NCBI RefSeq assembly: GCF_000424325.1
Contig: NZ_AUJR01000005.1
Location: 1-64,000, forward strand
Origin: [Clostridium] clostridioforme AGR2157
GTDB lineage: Bacteria; Bacillota; Clostridia; Lachnospirales; Lachnospiraceae
Length of the DNA stretch: 64,000 nucleotides
Reading direction: 5' to 3'
Shown: piece by piece, positions 25,984 through 34,124 of the stretch
How positions within the stretch are numbered: the stretch's first letter is position 1
Layout: each line of letters starts with the position of its first letter
Made by a program: the position numbers and the translations under genes
The notes under the pieces: model-generated
Database searches by the model: none
What the model was told of the DNA's origin: nothing
The model's input: the letters and a program-made list of their open reading frames with translations, nothing else

Positions 25984-27219
25984 ATGCGTATGGCGGGAAA
26001 GGTGCAGACGGCAGCCGGACCCTCTGGCCAGATGAGACGGCCGGCCGGGAACGGGGACCGGATGGAGCATCAGATGCCAAAGAAAAAGAAGAAGGCAAAG
26101 CGTTTTTATGATTACAGCCTTTTGTTCTGCATCATTTTCCTGACAGCCTTCGGGCTGGTAATGATTTACAGTGCCAGTTCCTACTCAGCGCAGCTGAGTA
26201 AGGCATATAACGGAAACGGTGCATATTTCATGCAGAGGCAGGCGGGAATCGCGGCGGTGGGACTGGTGGCCATGCTCATCATTTCCAAGATAGATTATCA
26301 CATATTCGCCCGTTTCTCCGTGTTTGCCTATCTCATGTCATACATACTTATGATTGCGGTGAGCCTGGTCGGCCGTGAGGTCAACGGCAAGAAGCGCTGG
26401 CTGGGAGTGGGGCCTTTAAGCTTCCAGCCCACGGAGTTCGTCAAGATAGCCCTGATCGTGCTTCTGGCTGCGGTGATCACCACCATGGGCATGAAGATTA
26501 ACAAATGGAGAAATATGGGGTATGTAGTGGCCCTGACCATGCCCATAGCAGGCCTGGTGGCCATGAACAACCTGAGCTCCGGCATCATTGTCTGCGGAAT
26601 TGCGTTCGTTATGCTGTTCGTGTCCTGTAAGGTGAAATGGCCCTTTTTCTCCATCGGGGCCCTGGGACTCACCACCCTGGCCTTTGCCGGGCCTATCGGC
26701 AAGTTCCTGACCACAGTGGGACTTCTGCAGCCTTATCAGTACCGGAGGATTGAGGCATGGCTGAACCCGGAGTCCGACCCTACGGACAAGGGATTCCAGG
26801 TCCTTCAGGGACTCTACGCCATTGGATCCGGCGGACTGGTGGGCCAGGGGCTGGGGGAGAGCATACAGAAGCTGGGCTTTTTGCCGGAGTCCCAGAACGA
26901 TATGATATTTGCCATTATATGTGAGGAGCTGGGGCTGTTTGGGGCTGTGTCCATCATCCTCATATTCCTGTTCATGATTTACAGGTTCATGATTATAGCC
27001 AATAATGCCCCTGATTTGTTCGGGGCCCTTCTGGTGGTGGGCGTCATGGGACACATTGCCATCCAGGTTATCCTGAACATCGCGGTTGTGACCAACACCA
27101 TTCCCAACACGGGAATCACCCTTCCCTTCATCAGTTACGGGGGAACATCGGTGCTGTTCCTTTTGATGGAAATGGGAATCGTCCTAAGCGTGTCCAACCA
27201 GATAAAACTTGAAAAGTAA
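25984..27219 (+). CDS. ftsW: Septal peptidoglycan polymerase FtsW (SEDS)
   Basis: A 411-residue SEDS glycosyltransferase with ten predicted helices; it polymerises lipid II at the septum with a class B PBP partner, here one or both upstream PBPs. Signatures include GLVMIYSASSY, QAGIAAVG, PTEFVKIALIVLLA, NLSSGIIV, LPESQNDMIFAIICEELG and ITLPFISYGGTSVL. A basic cytoplasmic N-terminus of about 40 residues precedes the first helix. ATG 25984 follows GGAGGTAA, eight bases after the murD stop. Confidence 0.95.
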   Translation: MRMAGKVQTAAGPSGQMRRPAGNGDRMEHQMPKKKKKAKRFYDYSLLFCIIFLTAFGLVMIYSASSYSAQLSKAYNGNGAYFMQRQAGIAAVGLVAMLIISKIDYHIFARFSVFAYLMSYILMIAVSLVGREVNGKKRWLGVGPLSFQPTEFVKIALIVLLAAVITTMGMKINKWRNMGYVVALTMPIAGLVAMNNLSSGIIVCGIAFVMLFVSCKVKWPFFSIGALGLTTLAFAGPIGKFLTTVGLLQPYQYRRIEAWLNPESDPTDKGFQVLQGLYAIGSGGLVGQGLGESIQKLGFLPESQNDMIFAIICEELGLFGAVSIILIFLFMIYRFMIIANNAPDLFGALLVVGVMGHIAIQVILNIAVVTNTIPNTGITLPFISYGGTSVLFLLMEMGIVLSVSNQIKLEK

Positions 27220-27312
27220 CAGCAAGAATACCGCACAAGCGGGCGCGTCCCGGCATATGCTTTAAGTAGAAGGTGTTTTCTACGGAAGGCATAGATACCA
27301 GGAGGTGCCCCA

Positions 27313-28593
27313 TTGTCTGTCATTCAGGTTTGTGGTCTTACTCCCTTAAAGGGAGAGATATCCATACAAGGTTCTAAAAATGCCGTACTGCCCATGATGG
27401 CTGCGGCTTTACTTCACAGAGGGGTTACGGTGCTGACCAATGTCCCGGTCATACGGGATGTGGCCTGTATGCTGGACATACTGGAAAGCCTGGGCTGCCG
27501 GTGCTGCCACAAGGGGGACTGCCTTGTGATGGATGCCCGCAGAGTCACGGGGACATCCATCCCCGAAGAGTATGTCACTGCCATGCGTTCCTCCATCGTG
27601 GTGTTAAGCGCCCTGTTAGGACGTATGGGAGAGGGCAGCAGCTGTTATCCGGGCGGATGTCTGATAGGGGCCAGGCCCATTGACCTGCATCTGATGGCGC
27701 TGAGGGCTCTGGGAGCCGATATCAGGGAACGGGACGGGACCATAGAGGCCAGCTGCAGGAAGAACGGCGGACTTAAGGGGACAGAAATCCATCTGTCCTA
27801 TCCAAGCGTGGGGGCCACGGAACAGGCCATACTGGCTTCGGTCCTGGCAGATGGGGTGACCATCATCCACCAGGCTGCCAGGGAACCGGAAATCAGCCAG
27901 CTGTGCCGCTTCCTTAATAATATGGGGGCTGTTATCTGCGGCATGGGAACAGACCATCTGATGGTACAGGGAGTGGCCGGGCTTCATGACAGCAGCTTCA
28001 GGGTGGAGGGAGACCGGATTGTGGCCGGCACCTATGGAGCTGCCGCTGTGGCGGCTGGAGGAGAGGTCCTTTTACGGGGCATTTGCCCGTCTGAGCTTAA
28101 GGTACCTTTGGAGGAATTTCAAAAGGCTGGCGCAGCAGTGGACGCCGACGAAGAAAACTGCCAGATTCGGATATGTATGAGGAAACGTCCCCTTCCCCTT
28201 CTTATTAAAACAGAGCCATATCCCGGATTTCCCACGGATTTGCAGTCGCCCTTTATGGCATTTCTGGCCACTGCCCAGGGAACCAGTTATATAGAGGAGC
28301 AGGTCTTTGAGGGAAGATTTGCAACGGCAAAAATCCTGAAGCAGATGGGTGCCGTCATACGCACAGAGGACCAAAGAGCCGTGATTGAGGGGCATTATCC
28401 CCTGAAGGGCGCTGCCGTCAATGCCTGTGACTTAAGAGGCGGGGCAGCCCTGATGGTGGCGGCCCTGGCTGCGGAGGGGGACACATTCATCGGGGAATGC
28501 CATCACATTGAGCGGGGGTACGAGGACATATGCAGGGATATGGCAGCTTTGGGCGCCCATATCCGCTGGGTGGAGAATGATTTTACCAGGTGA
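27313..28593 (+). CDS. murA: UDP-N-acetylglucosamine 1-carboxyvinyltransferase
   Basis: A 426-residue EPSP-synthase-fold enzyme making the first committed peptidoglycan precursor from UDP-GlcNAc and phosphoenolpyruvate. KNAVLPMMAAALL carries the conserved Lys-Asn. The catalytic, fosfomycin-target cysteine is in YPGGCLIGARPIDLHL (about residue 115). TTG 27313 is the start, with AGGAGGTG nine bases upstream. It sits between ftsW and ftsQ, where some Clostridia keep one of two murA copies. Confidence 0.93.
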   Translation: MSVIQVCGLTPLKGEISIQGSKNAVLPMMAAALLHRGVTVLTNVPVIRDVACMLDILESLGCRCCHKGDCLVMDARRVTGTSIPEEYVTAMRSSIVVLSALLGRMGEGSSCYPGGCLIGARPIDLHLMALRALGADIRERDGTIEASCRKNGGLKGTEIHLSYPSVGATEQAILASVLADGVTIIHQAAREPEISQLCRFLNNMGAVICGMGTDHLMVQGVAGLHDSSFRVEGDRIVAGTYGAAAVAAGGEVLLRGICPSELKVPLEEFQKAGAAVDADEENCQIRICMRKRPLPLLIKTEPYPGFPTDLQSPFMAFLATAQGTSYIEEQVFEGRFATAKILKQMGAVIRTEDQRAVIEGHYPLKGAAVNACDLRGGAALMVAALAAEGDTFIGECHHIERGYEDICRDMAALGAHIRWVENDFTR

Positions 28594-28602
28594 GGTACTG
28601 TA

Positions 28603-29334
28603 ATGAGAAATTATGGTAGTAAACATCATATAGGGGCAGGTATTGCCGTGGCAGTGGTGCTGCTTCTGGCAATCCTGCTTTTGTCTGTGCAGATTCAGCA
28701 TGTGACGGTGACTGGAAGCGACAGGTATTCTGCCAAACAGGTGGAAAACCTTCTGTTCACCGGCAGGTGGGGGAAGAATTCAGCCCACGCTTATTTTTCG
28801 GACAGGTTCCGTCCCCACATCCAGATTCCCTTTGTGGAGGATTATAAAATCGTGTTCCACAATCCGTTTAACGTGGAGGTGATCATATATGAGAAGAGCA
28901 TCGTGGGATATGTGTCCTACATGAGCAGCTTCATGTATTTTGACAAGGACGGCATTGTGGTGGAAAGTTCGGGAAGCCGGCTGCCCGGCGTCCCGTGGAT
29001 TACAGGCATGGAATTCGGCAGAATTGTACTGCACCGTCCCCTTCCGGTGGATGATAAGAACATTTTTGAGGAGATACTGAACCTGACACAGCAGCTGTCA
29101 GTCTATGATATTGCCGTGGACCGCATACAGTATGATTCCCATGGGCAGGCCACCCTGTTCATCGGAAAGATGGAGGTTACCATGGGAGATCACACGGATA
29201 TTGACGGAAAGATATCCACGCTCAACGATATCCTTAAGGCCCAGCCTCAGCTTACGGAAATCAGCGGGACTATGAAACTGGACAACTATTCGGAATCCAA
29301 CAGCGGGGCGGGGATTACATTTAAAAAGAATTGA
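28603..29334 (+). CDS. ftsQ: FtsQ/DivIB-type division protein
   Basis: A 243-residue bitopic protein. After a short basic N-terminus comes one helix (IGAGIAVAVVLLLAILLLSVQI, about 9-30), then a POTRA-like domain (IQHVTVTGSDRYSAKQVENLL) and a beta domain resembling FtsQ/DivIB (KDGIVVESSGSRLPGVPWI). It joins FtsL and DivIC at the septum. The start ATG follows GAGGTACTGTA. It is 10 bp after murA and so co-transcribed. Confidence 0.88.
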   Translation: MRNYGSKHHIGAGIAVAVVLLLAILLLSVQIQHVTVTGSDRYSAKQVENLLFTGRWGKNSAHAYFSDRFRPHIQIPFVEDYKIVFHNPFNVEVIIYEKSIVGYVSYMSSFMYFDKDGIVVESSGSRLPGVPWITGMEFGRIVLHRPLPVDDKNIFEEILNLTQQLSVYDIAVDRIQYDSHGQATLFIGKMEVTMGDHTDIDGKISTLNDILKAQPQLTEISGTMKLDNYSESNSGAGITFKKN

Positions 29335-29565
29335 TTTGCTTCTTCCGGCATTAAACATATACTGGAAGACAGACAGCCGCTGTTAGGCTGCTATTAATTA
29401 AGGAAGAAAGTCAAAAAATAAACTCCCGGTTAACGGTTTCCTTTTTAAGGCAGTTATTTACGTCTTAGAAAATAGTGGTATGAATCAGGTGTTGTAAAGT
29501 AAGCTGGAATTTGGTACAATGTCAATGAGTGTTTTTAAAAATATTAGGAAATGTAAAAAAAGGTG

Positions 29566-29594
29566 TTGATATTTTTTGTGAAATCAAATATAGT
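29566..29594 (+). promoter_or_regulatory. Promoter of ftsZ
   Basis: -35 TTGATA (29566-29571), a 17-bp spacer and -10 TATAGT (29589-29594), about 100 bp before ftsZ. The rest of the 357-bp gap 29335-29691 shows no gene. Confidence 0.65.
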
Positions 29595-29691
29595 ATTAGT
29601 TAGACCAGAAATCGATGAGAAATTGATATTGATGATAGAATGAAAGCATGGCTTGAAATGGTAGTAAGGGAATAAAAGGAGGATATGGATC

Positions 29692-31005
29692 TTGTTAGAG
29701 ATTAAGATAAATGAGTCAGAGAATGCCGCCAGGATTATAGTAGTAGGTGTGGGCGGCGCAGGAAACAATGCAGTTAACCGCATGATTGACGAAAACATTG
29801 CAGGGGTGGAGTTTATTGGCATTAACACTGATAAACAGGCCCTTCAGTTTTGTAAAGCCCCCACTGCCATGCAGATTGGAGAGAAGCTGACCAAGGGACT
29901 GGGAGCAGGCGCCAGGCCTGAGGTGGGAGAGAAGGCTGCTGAGGAGAGTTCAGAAGAGATTTCACAGGCATTAAAGGGCGCTGATATGGTGTTCGTTACC
30001 TGCGGTATGGGCGGCGGAACCGGAACCGGAGCAGCTCCTGTGGTAGCTAAGATCGCAAAGGATATGGGGATTCTTACCGTAGGCGTGGTGACAAAGCCCT
30101 TCCGTTTCGAGGCCAAGACACGTATGAGCAATGCCCTGTCCGGTATCGAGCAGCTGAAGAACAGTGTCGATACCCTGATTGTGATTCCCAATGACAGGCT
30201 TCTTGAAATTGTGGACAGGCGTACCACCATGCCGGATGCCCTTAAGAAAGCGGATGAGGTGCTTCAGCAGGCTGTTCAGGGTATTACGGATTTGATTAAT
30301 GTTCCAGGTCTGATTAACCTGGATTTTGCTGATGTCCAGACTGTCATGATTGACAAGGGCATCGCACATATCGGTATCGGCAAGGCCAAGGGCGACGATA
30401 AGGCCATTGAGGCGGTTAAGCAGGCAGTATCCAGTCCTCTGTTAGAAACTACCATTGAAGGCGCAAGCCATGTCATCATCAATATTTCCGGTGATATCAG
30501 CCTGATCGAGGCCAATGAGGCTGCCAGCTACGTTCAGGAACTGGCCGGCGATGAAGCAAACATCATCTTTGGCGCCATGTTTGATGAGAACGCTCAGGAT
30601 GAGGCTACCATCACTGTCATTGCCACTGGTTTGGACGAGCATGGAGCCAATGCTTCCGTGGCAAAGGCCATGACCGGTTTTACCAGTTTTAAGACAAAGA
30701 TACCGGCATCAGGAGCGCCGGCCGGACAGCAGGCACATGCGGCAGCGCCTGAGGCAGCGGCAACCGCGTCTGCACCTTACACCAGCAGACCGGCATCCCA
30801 GGGATATACAACCCACGGCTATAATCCGGCCGGAGGCGGCCAGGGATACACAGCGCCTAAGTATAACCCCAACCAGGGATATTCCGCAGGCAGCAGCCAG
30901 AATTCCAACCAGAATCCCGCACCTGCGTCAAGCCAGCCTTTCAGACCGGCTACCAATAAGGAGATGCAGATTAATATTCCGGATTTCCTGAAGAATAAGA
31001 GATAA
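29692..31005 (+). CDS. ftsZ: Cell division tubulin homologue FtsZ
   Basis: A 437-residue GTPase that assembles the Z ring. [18 protein letters not shown] opens the nucleotide domain, [16 protein letters not shown] is the tubulin signature, and [11 protein letters not shown] lies in the T7/catalytic region. After about residue 320 comes an Ala/Gly/Tyr/Asn-rich linker, longer than usual, ending in the conserved tail [11 protein letters not shown] that binds FtsA/SepF/ZapA-type partners. TTG 29692 follows AAAAGGAGG. It has its own promoter and a terminator. Confidence 0.98.
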   Translation: MLEIKINESENAARIIVVGVGGAGNNAVNRMIDENIAGVEFIGINTDKQALQFCKAPTAMQIGEKLTKGLGAGARPEVGEKAAEESSEEISQALKGADMVFVTCGMGGGTGTGAAPVVAKIAKDMGILTVGVVTKPFRFEAKTRMSNALSGIEQLKNSVDTLIVIPNDRLLEIVDRRTTMPDALKKADEVLQQAVQGITDLINVPGLINLDFADVQTVMIDKGIAHIGIGKAKGDDKAIEAVKQAVSSPLLETTIEGASHVIINISGDISLIEANEAASYVQELAGDEANIIFGAMFDENAQDEATITVIATGLDEHGANASVAKAMTGFTSFKTKIPASGAPAGQQAHAAAPEAAATASAPYTSRPASQGYTTHGYNPAGGGQGYTAPKYNPNQGYSAGSSQNSNQNPAPASSQPFRPATNKEMQINIPDFLKNKR

Positions 31006-31031
31006 GCTCTAACCATATTCGATTATCCGTT

Positions 31032-31060
31032 CCGGCTGTCATGAGACAGCCGGTTTTTTT
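31032..31060 (+). terminator. Terminator of ftsZ
   Basis: CCGGCTGTC and GACAGCCGG around ATGA, followed by seven Ts. Confidence 0.9.
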
Positions 31061-31082
31061 GCGGTTATGGGTTTGCCCCAAT

Positions 31083-31129
31083 AAAAAAGAATGCCGGGAC
31101 GGTATCTGTTAAAGTACGTTCCAACATTC
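31083..31129 (-). terminator. Terminator of the first Xre gene
   Basis: On the minus strand GAATG..GGAACG pairs with CGTCCC..CATTC, followed by a T-run (the A-run at 31083-31088). Confidence 0.65.
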
Positions 31130-31148
31130 ATCATAGATTCATTTTTTT

Positions 31149-31487
31149 TTATTCTCCGCTCTTTTCCTGCAAATCCAGCAGCAGGGCCACCAAATCATCC
31201 ACTGTCTTTTTTGACCGCTCGCTGAGCTTACCATAGGAGGCCATGAGTTCATGACCAGCCTTCTGGTCTGCCAAGCATGTGTCATGGACGGGCTCTGTCT
31301 CCAGAAGGAAGCTGCCGGTGGTGTTCAGAATCCGGGCCAGCTGCTTCAGTTTAGCCACATCCGGCTGGCGTTTGCCTGTTTCGTATCCGCAGTAGGTACT
31401 GGCTGTCAGGCCTAAGGCGTCCGCTACCTGCTGCTGCGTGTAACCCATTGCAATTCTGGCTATTTTCAGTTGTTCGGAAAATCCCAT
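31149..31487 (-). CDS. Xre-family regulator, first of a pair
   Basis: A 112-residue protein with an HTH_3 domain at 1-60 (EQLKIARIAMGYTQQQVADA, then LTASTYCGYETGKRQPDVAK) and a helical C-terminal part (YGKLSERSKKTVDDLVALLL). ATG 31487 is preferred to GTG 31493 because GAGGTG is better placed for it. Upstream are several TTGGC-N5-GCCAA-like sites around its promoter, so it probably controls itself. It is likely a phage- or island-type repressor. Confidence 0.85.
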   Translation of the reverse strand: MGFSEQLKIARIAMGYTQQQVADALGLTASTYCGYETGKRQPDVAKLKQLARILNTTGSFLLETEPVHDTCLADQKAGHELMASYGKLSERSKKTVDDLVALLLDLQEKSGE

Positions 31488-31518
31488 TATCACACCTCAT
31501 TTCCGGGCCGCCTTCCGA

Positions 31519-31603
31519 TTGGCGTATCGTCAATTTATTGAGAAAATACATTGACATAGTGGCAATTCGCTGATATTATAAATATATATTGGCGATATGC
31601 CAA
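31519..31603 (-). promoter_or_regulatory. Promoter and operators of the first Xre gene
   Basis: Minus-strand -35 TTGGCA (31603-31598), a 17-bp spacer and -10 TATAAT (31580-31575). A TTGGC-N5-GCCAA palindrome at 31589-31603 covers the -35, and a related TTGGCGTATCGTCAA lies at 31519-31533 in the leader, with a weaker copy at 31559-31573. This fits autorepression. Confidence 0.7.
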
Positions 31604-31634
31604 TATAAATAACAATACGCCAAAGGATGGCAGC

Positions 31635-31982
31635 CTACTGCCGCTTGCCCAGACGCAGTTTCAGCGCTTTGACTGTGTCCAAAAGGAATAGCTGCTCATC
31701 CTCCGACAGTTCCTTGGCAATGTCATAGAGCTCTTCCAGCAGCTTTGCGCTTTGAAAGGCCTGGTTTCCGGATTCCATGTCTCCTGTGCCGTCGGTGAGC
31801 CATTCTTTATTAATTTTCAGTACCTTGCAGACTGCATTAATGACAATGGCCTGCGGTTCTGTCTTGTTCTTTTCCAGGTTGAAGATGACACCTCTGGATA
31901 CGCCGATGGTCCGGGCAAGGGAATCCTGGGTATATCCCTTTTGTTTCCGCGCATAGTTGAGTCGTTCTCCCAATGTATTCAT
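31635..31982 (-). CDS. Xre-family regulator, second of a pair
   Basis: 115 residues with an N-terminal HTH_3 domain (LGERLNYARKQKGYTQDSLA, then IGVSRGVIFNLEKNKTEPQA) and a C-terminal region (EWLTDGTGDME, then LYDIAKELSEDEQLFLLDTV). ATG 31982 is chosen because GGGGGTGA precedes it; a longer frame upstream lacks one. It diverges from the 64-residue gene at 32139. Four CATTGACAATG-like sites in and beyond the shared intergenic region are its likely operators. Confidence 0.85.
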   Translation of the reverse strand: MNTLGERLNYARKQKGYTQDSLARTIGVSRGVIFNLEKNKTEPQAIVINAVCKVLKINKEWLTDGTGDMESGNQAFQSAKLLEELYDIAKELSEDEQLFLLDTVKALKLRLGKRQ

Positions 31983-32021
31983 TTTTATCACCCCCGCAAT
32001 CAGTATACAATGAGCAAAATT

Positions 32022-32199
32022 CATTGTCAATGATTTTTTGGCGGAGCAGGTACAGGAAAAATATAGTACGTTTCATTGACAGTGAATTCTTTATCTGCTA
32101 TAATTCATTAATAGAGCAAAAAGAAAGGAGGGATAACATTGACAATGCAAAAGGAAGAAAAACTGCAGAATAGGGTATTAAAGGAAATCATTGACAACG
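32022..32199 (+). promoter_or_regulatory. Consensus promoter with four CATTGaCAATG operators
   Basis: The plus-strand promoter is perfect: TTGACA (32076-32081), a 17-bp spacer, TATAAT (32099-32104). Operator-like 11-mers lie at 32022-32032 (CATTGTCAATG, palindromic), 32074-32084 (over the -35), 32137-32147 (CATTGACAATG, over the start codon) and 32189-32199, spaced 52, 63 and 52 bp. A strong promoter under tight repression by the divergent Xre protein is the likely reading. Confidence 0.75.
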
Positions 32200-32333
32200 C
32201 AAAGGAGCTTCCGGTGGAAAGCCAGAACCTGCTGCTTATACTTGCCAGGGGAATGGTGCTTACGCGAAACTGTATGATGCGGCACAATGCTGCGGACCAG
32301 CCGCGCATGCCGCCGGACAAGCATTCTGCATGA
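32139..32333 (+). CDS. 64-residue protein of unknown function
   Basis: TTG 32139 lies seven bases after AAAGGAGGGAT; an ATG at 32145 is the alternative. The protein begins with a charged helix (KEEKLQNRVLKEIIDNAKEL), continues LLLILARGMVLTRN and ends His/Pro-rich. It has no signal peptide. It is divergent from the Xre gene and 38 bp before the TRAP operon, so it may be co-transcribed with it. Its middle resembles the C-terminal helix region of the two Xre proteins, so it could be an Xre-partner peptide or antirepressor. I do not recognise a family. Confidence 0.6.
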   Translation: MTMQKEEKLQNRVLKEIIDNAKELPVESQNLLLILARGMVLTRNCMMRHNAADQPRMPPDKHSA

Positions 32334-32371
32334 ATCATAAAACTATGTAATGAAAAAGGAGAGATAAACGT

Positions 32372-33535
32372 ATGAAAAAAAGACTTGTATCACTGTTTCT
32401 GGCGCTGACCATGACATGGGGGCTTACGGCCTGCTCAGGCGGTTCTTCTGCCCCGGCTTCATCAGCTGCCGTGGCTTCGGCCCAGGGGGAGGCAGCAGCG
32501 GATTCCAAGACGGAAAACACAGGCACTGATGCCGGGGCCAAGGGCGCACAAGAGCAGGGCGCACAGGGCCAGGGCGCACAGGGCCGGGGAACAAAGGACC
32601 AGGGCACACAGGGAGGCAAGGCCGGCTATACGCTGAATATCGGCTCTGCCATGAGCTCCACCAACCCATCCAGCGTTGCCCTGCGGAGCTTTAAGAAGGC
32701 AGTGGAGGAGAGGACCGGAGGCAGCCTGGCTGTAAACATATACACGGATTCAGCCCTGGGTGGTGAGGCCGACCTTTTGGAACAGGTCACATCCGGTACG
32801 GTAGAGGGGATGATGCAGATGGGCGCAGCCAACTGGGAGCCCTATAATTCGGAAGTGAACGTGGCCCTTCTGCCGTTCCTGTTCACATCCCTGGACAATG
32901 CCAGGGATGCCTGGGCCGGTGAGTTCGGCCAGGAGTTCTGCGAAAAGCTTCTGGAGCCAACAGGCGTGACCATCCTGTCTGTGTGGGAATCCGGCTACCG
33001 CCACATGACCAACAACACCAGGCCTATCCTGGCCCCTGGCGATATTGCGGGCATCAAGTTCCGCACCAATGAAAACAGCATGAAGGTCAAGATGTATGAG
33101 GCGGTTGGAGGCTCGGCTGTCATCATGGCGTTTTCCGATGTGTATACAGGCCTTCAGAACAAGACCATTGACGGCCAGGAAAATCCTCTGGCAAACATCT
33201 ACACCTCATCCCTCCAGGATGTACAGACCTATTTGTCCCTGACCGGCCATATGTATGATGCTGCCCCTCTGGCAGTCAATACAGCATGGTTTGAAACCCT
33301 TCCGGAAGAATACCAGGCCATACTGTTTGAGGAAGCTGACAATGCAAGGAAAGTGGACCTGCAGGAAAATGATGAGTCAAAATACCTGGAATTACTAAAA
33401 GAGGCAGGTATGGAAATCAATGAGGTGGATAAGGAAACGTTCCAGGAGGCCATGTCAGGCATCTGGGAGGAGTTTGCTTCCCAGTACGAGGACGGACAGT
33501 ATTGGATAGACCTTGCTACTTCCTTTAATAAGTAG
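32372..33535 (+). CDS. dctP: TRAP transporter solute-binding lipoprotein (DctP)
   Basis: A 387-residue extracytoplasmic binding protein. The signal peptide ends in lipobox LTAC (about 18-21), followed by a 60-residue Gln/Gly-rich linker of imperfect GAQGQ repeats. The DctP fold starts at TLNIGSAMSSTNPSS and includes GGEADLLEQVTSGTVEGMMQ, GIKFRTNENSM and DVYTGLQNKTIDGQENPLAN, the last near the conserved substrate arginine region. It feeds the DctQ/DctM permease. The linked aldolase and sugar kinase suggest a sugar, sugar alcohol or sugar acid ligand. Confidence 0.93.
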   Translation: MKKRLVSLFLALTMTWGLTACSGGSSAPASSAAVASAQGEAAADSKTENTGTDAGAKGAQEQGAQGQGAQGRGTKDQGTQGGKAGYTLNIGSAMSSTNPSSVALRSFKKAVEERTGGSLAVNIYTDSALGGEADLLEQVTSGTVEGMMQMGAANWEPYNSEVNVALLPFLFTSLDNARDAWAGEFGQEFCEKLLEPTGVTILSVWESGYRHMTNNTRPILAPGDIAGIKFRTNENSMKVKMYEAVGGSAVIMAFSDVYTGLQNKTIDGQENPLANIYTSSLQDVQTYLSLTGHMYDAAPLAVNTAWFETLPEEYQAILFEEADNARKVDLQENDESKYLELLKEAGMEINEVDKETFQEAMSGIWEEFASQYEDGQYWIDLATSFNK

Positions 33536-33550
33536 GTATCCGCAGTACCG

Positions 33551-33572
33551 GGGTATGGCTCCGGCCATGCCC
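33551..33572 (+). other. Intercistronic hairpin between dctP and dctQ
   Basis: GGGTATGGC and GCCATGCCC around TCCG, not followed by Ts. Such hairpins protect the upstream message and keep binding protein above permease levels. Confidence 0.6.
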
Positions 33573-33614
33573 TGGTCTTGCCACAGAATGGTATGAAAAA
33601 GAGGAGGGTAAGAA

Positions 33615-34124
33615 ATGGTCCTGAAACTAATTGACAAGGTAAAATTCCTTCTGCGTATCCTGGGCTGCATCACGGTATGTACCCTGACCATCATCATAGG
33701 AATACAGGTGGTGAACCGGTATGTGTTTGGAACTTCGTTTACATGGGTGGAGGAGCTGGCTGGTATGGCCATGGTCTACATTACATATTTCGGCGCAGCC
33801 ATGGCCACTATCAATAACAGCAACACGCGGATTGACTTTTTTATCCGCAAGCTTCCCGGACCAGTGTACCGCGGTTTTGAGATTCTGGATGACTGTATCT
33901 GCATTGCATTTCTTCTGGTAATCTGCCGCTATGCAGCCAAGCTGGTGGGCACCAATCTCCATGCCCTTTCCGCGGCCATGAAGATACCCCTTGCCGTCAA
34001 CTATGTGGGCGTGCTGAGCGGCTGTGTGCTGATGATTGTTTTTTATATGCTGCGTCTCTGGATTGATGTGGAGAAGTTCAGGGGAAGAAACATGGATTAT
34101 GTGGAGGAGGAGCTGAGTCGATAA
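33615..34124 (+). CDS. dctQ: TRAP transporter small permease (DctQ)
   Basis: 169 residues, four predicted helices (ILGCITVCTLTIIIGIQVVN, LAGMAMVYITYFGAAMATI, CICIAFLLVICRYAAKLVG, VGVLSGCVLMIVFYMLRL). Conserved family features are VNRYVFGTSFTWVEELA and GAAMATINNSNTRIDFF. It is the scaffold subunit of a sodium-driven TRAP importer. ATG 33615 follows GAGGAGGG; the stop overlaps the dctM start. Confidence 0.92.
   Translation: MVLKLIDKVKFLLRILGCITVCTLTIIIGIQVVNRYVFGTSFTWVEELAGMAMVYITYFGAAMATINNSNTRIDFFIRKLPGPVYRGFEILDDCICIAFLLVICRYAAKLVGTNLHALSAAMKIPLAVNYVGVLSGCVLMIVFYMLRLWIDVEKFRGRNMDYVEEELSR

Noticed and set aside
31551-31579. Plus-strand promoter TTGACA/17/TATTAT reading into the second Xre gene as antisense
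   Set aside because: It overlaps the better-supported minus-strand promoter and operators, and no plus-strand gene follows; kept only as a possibility.
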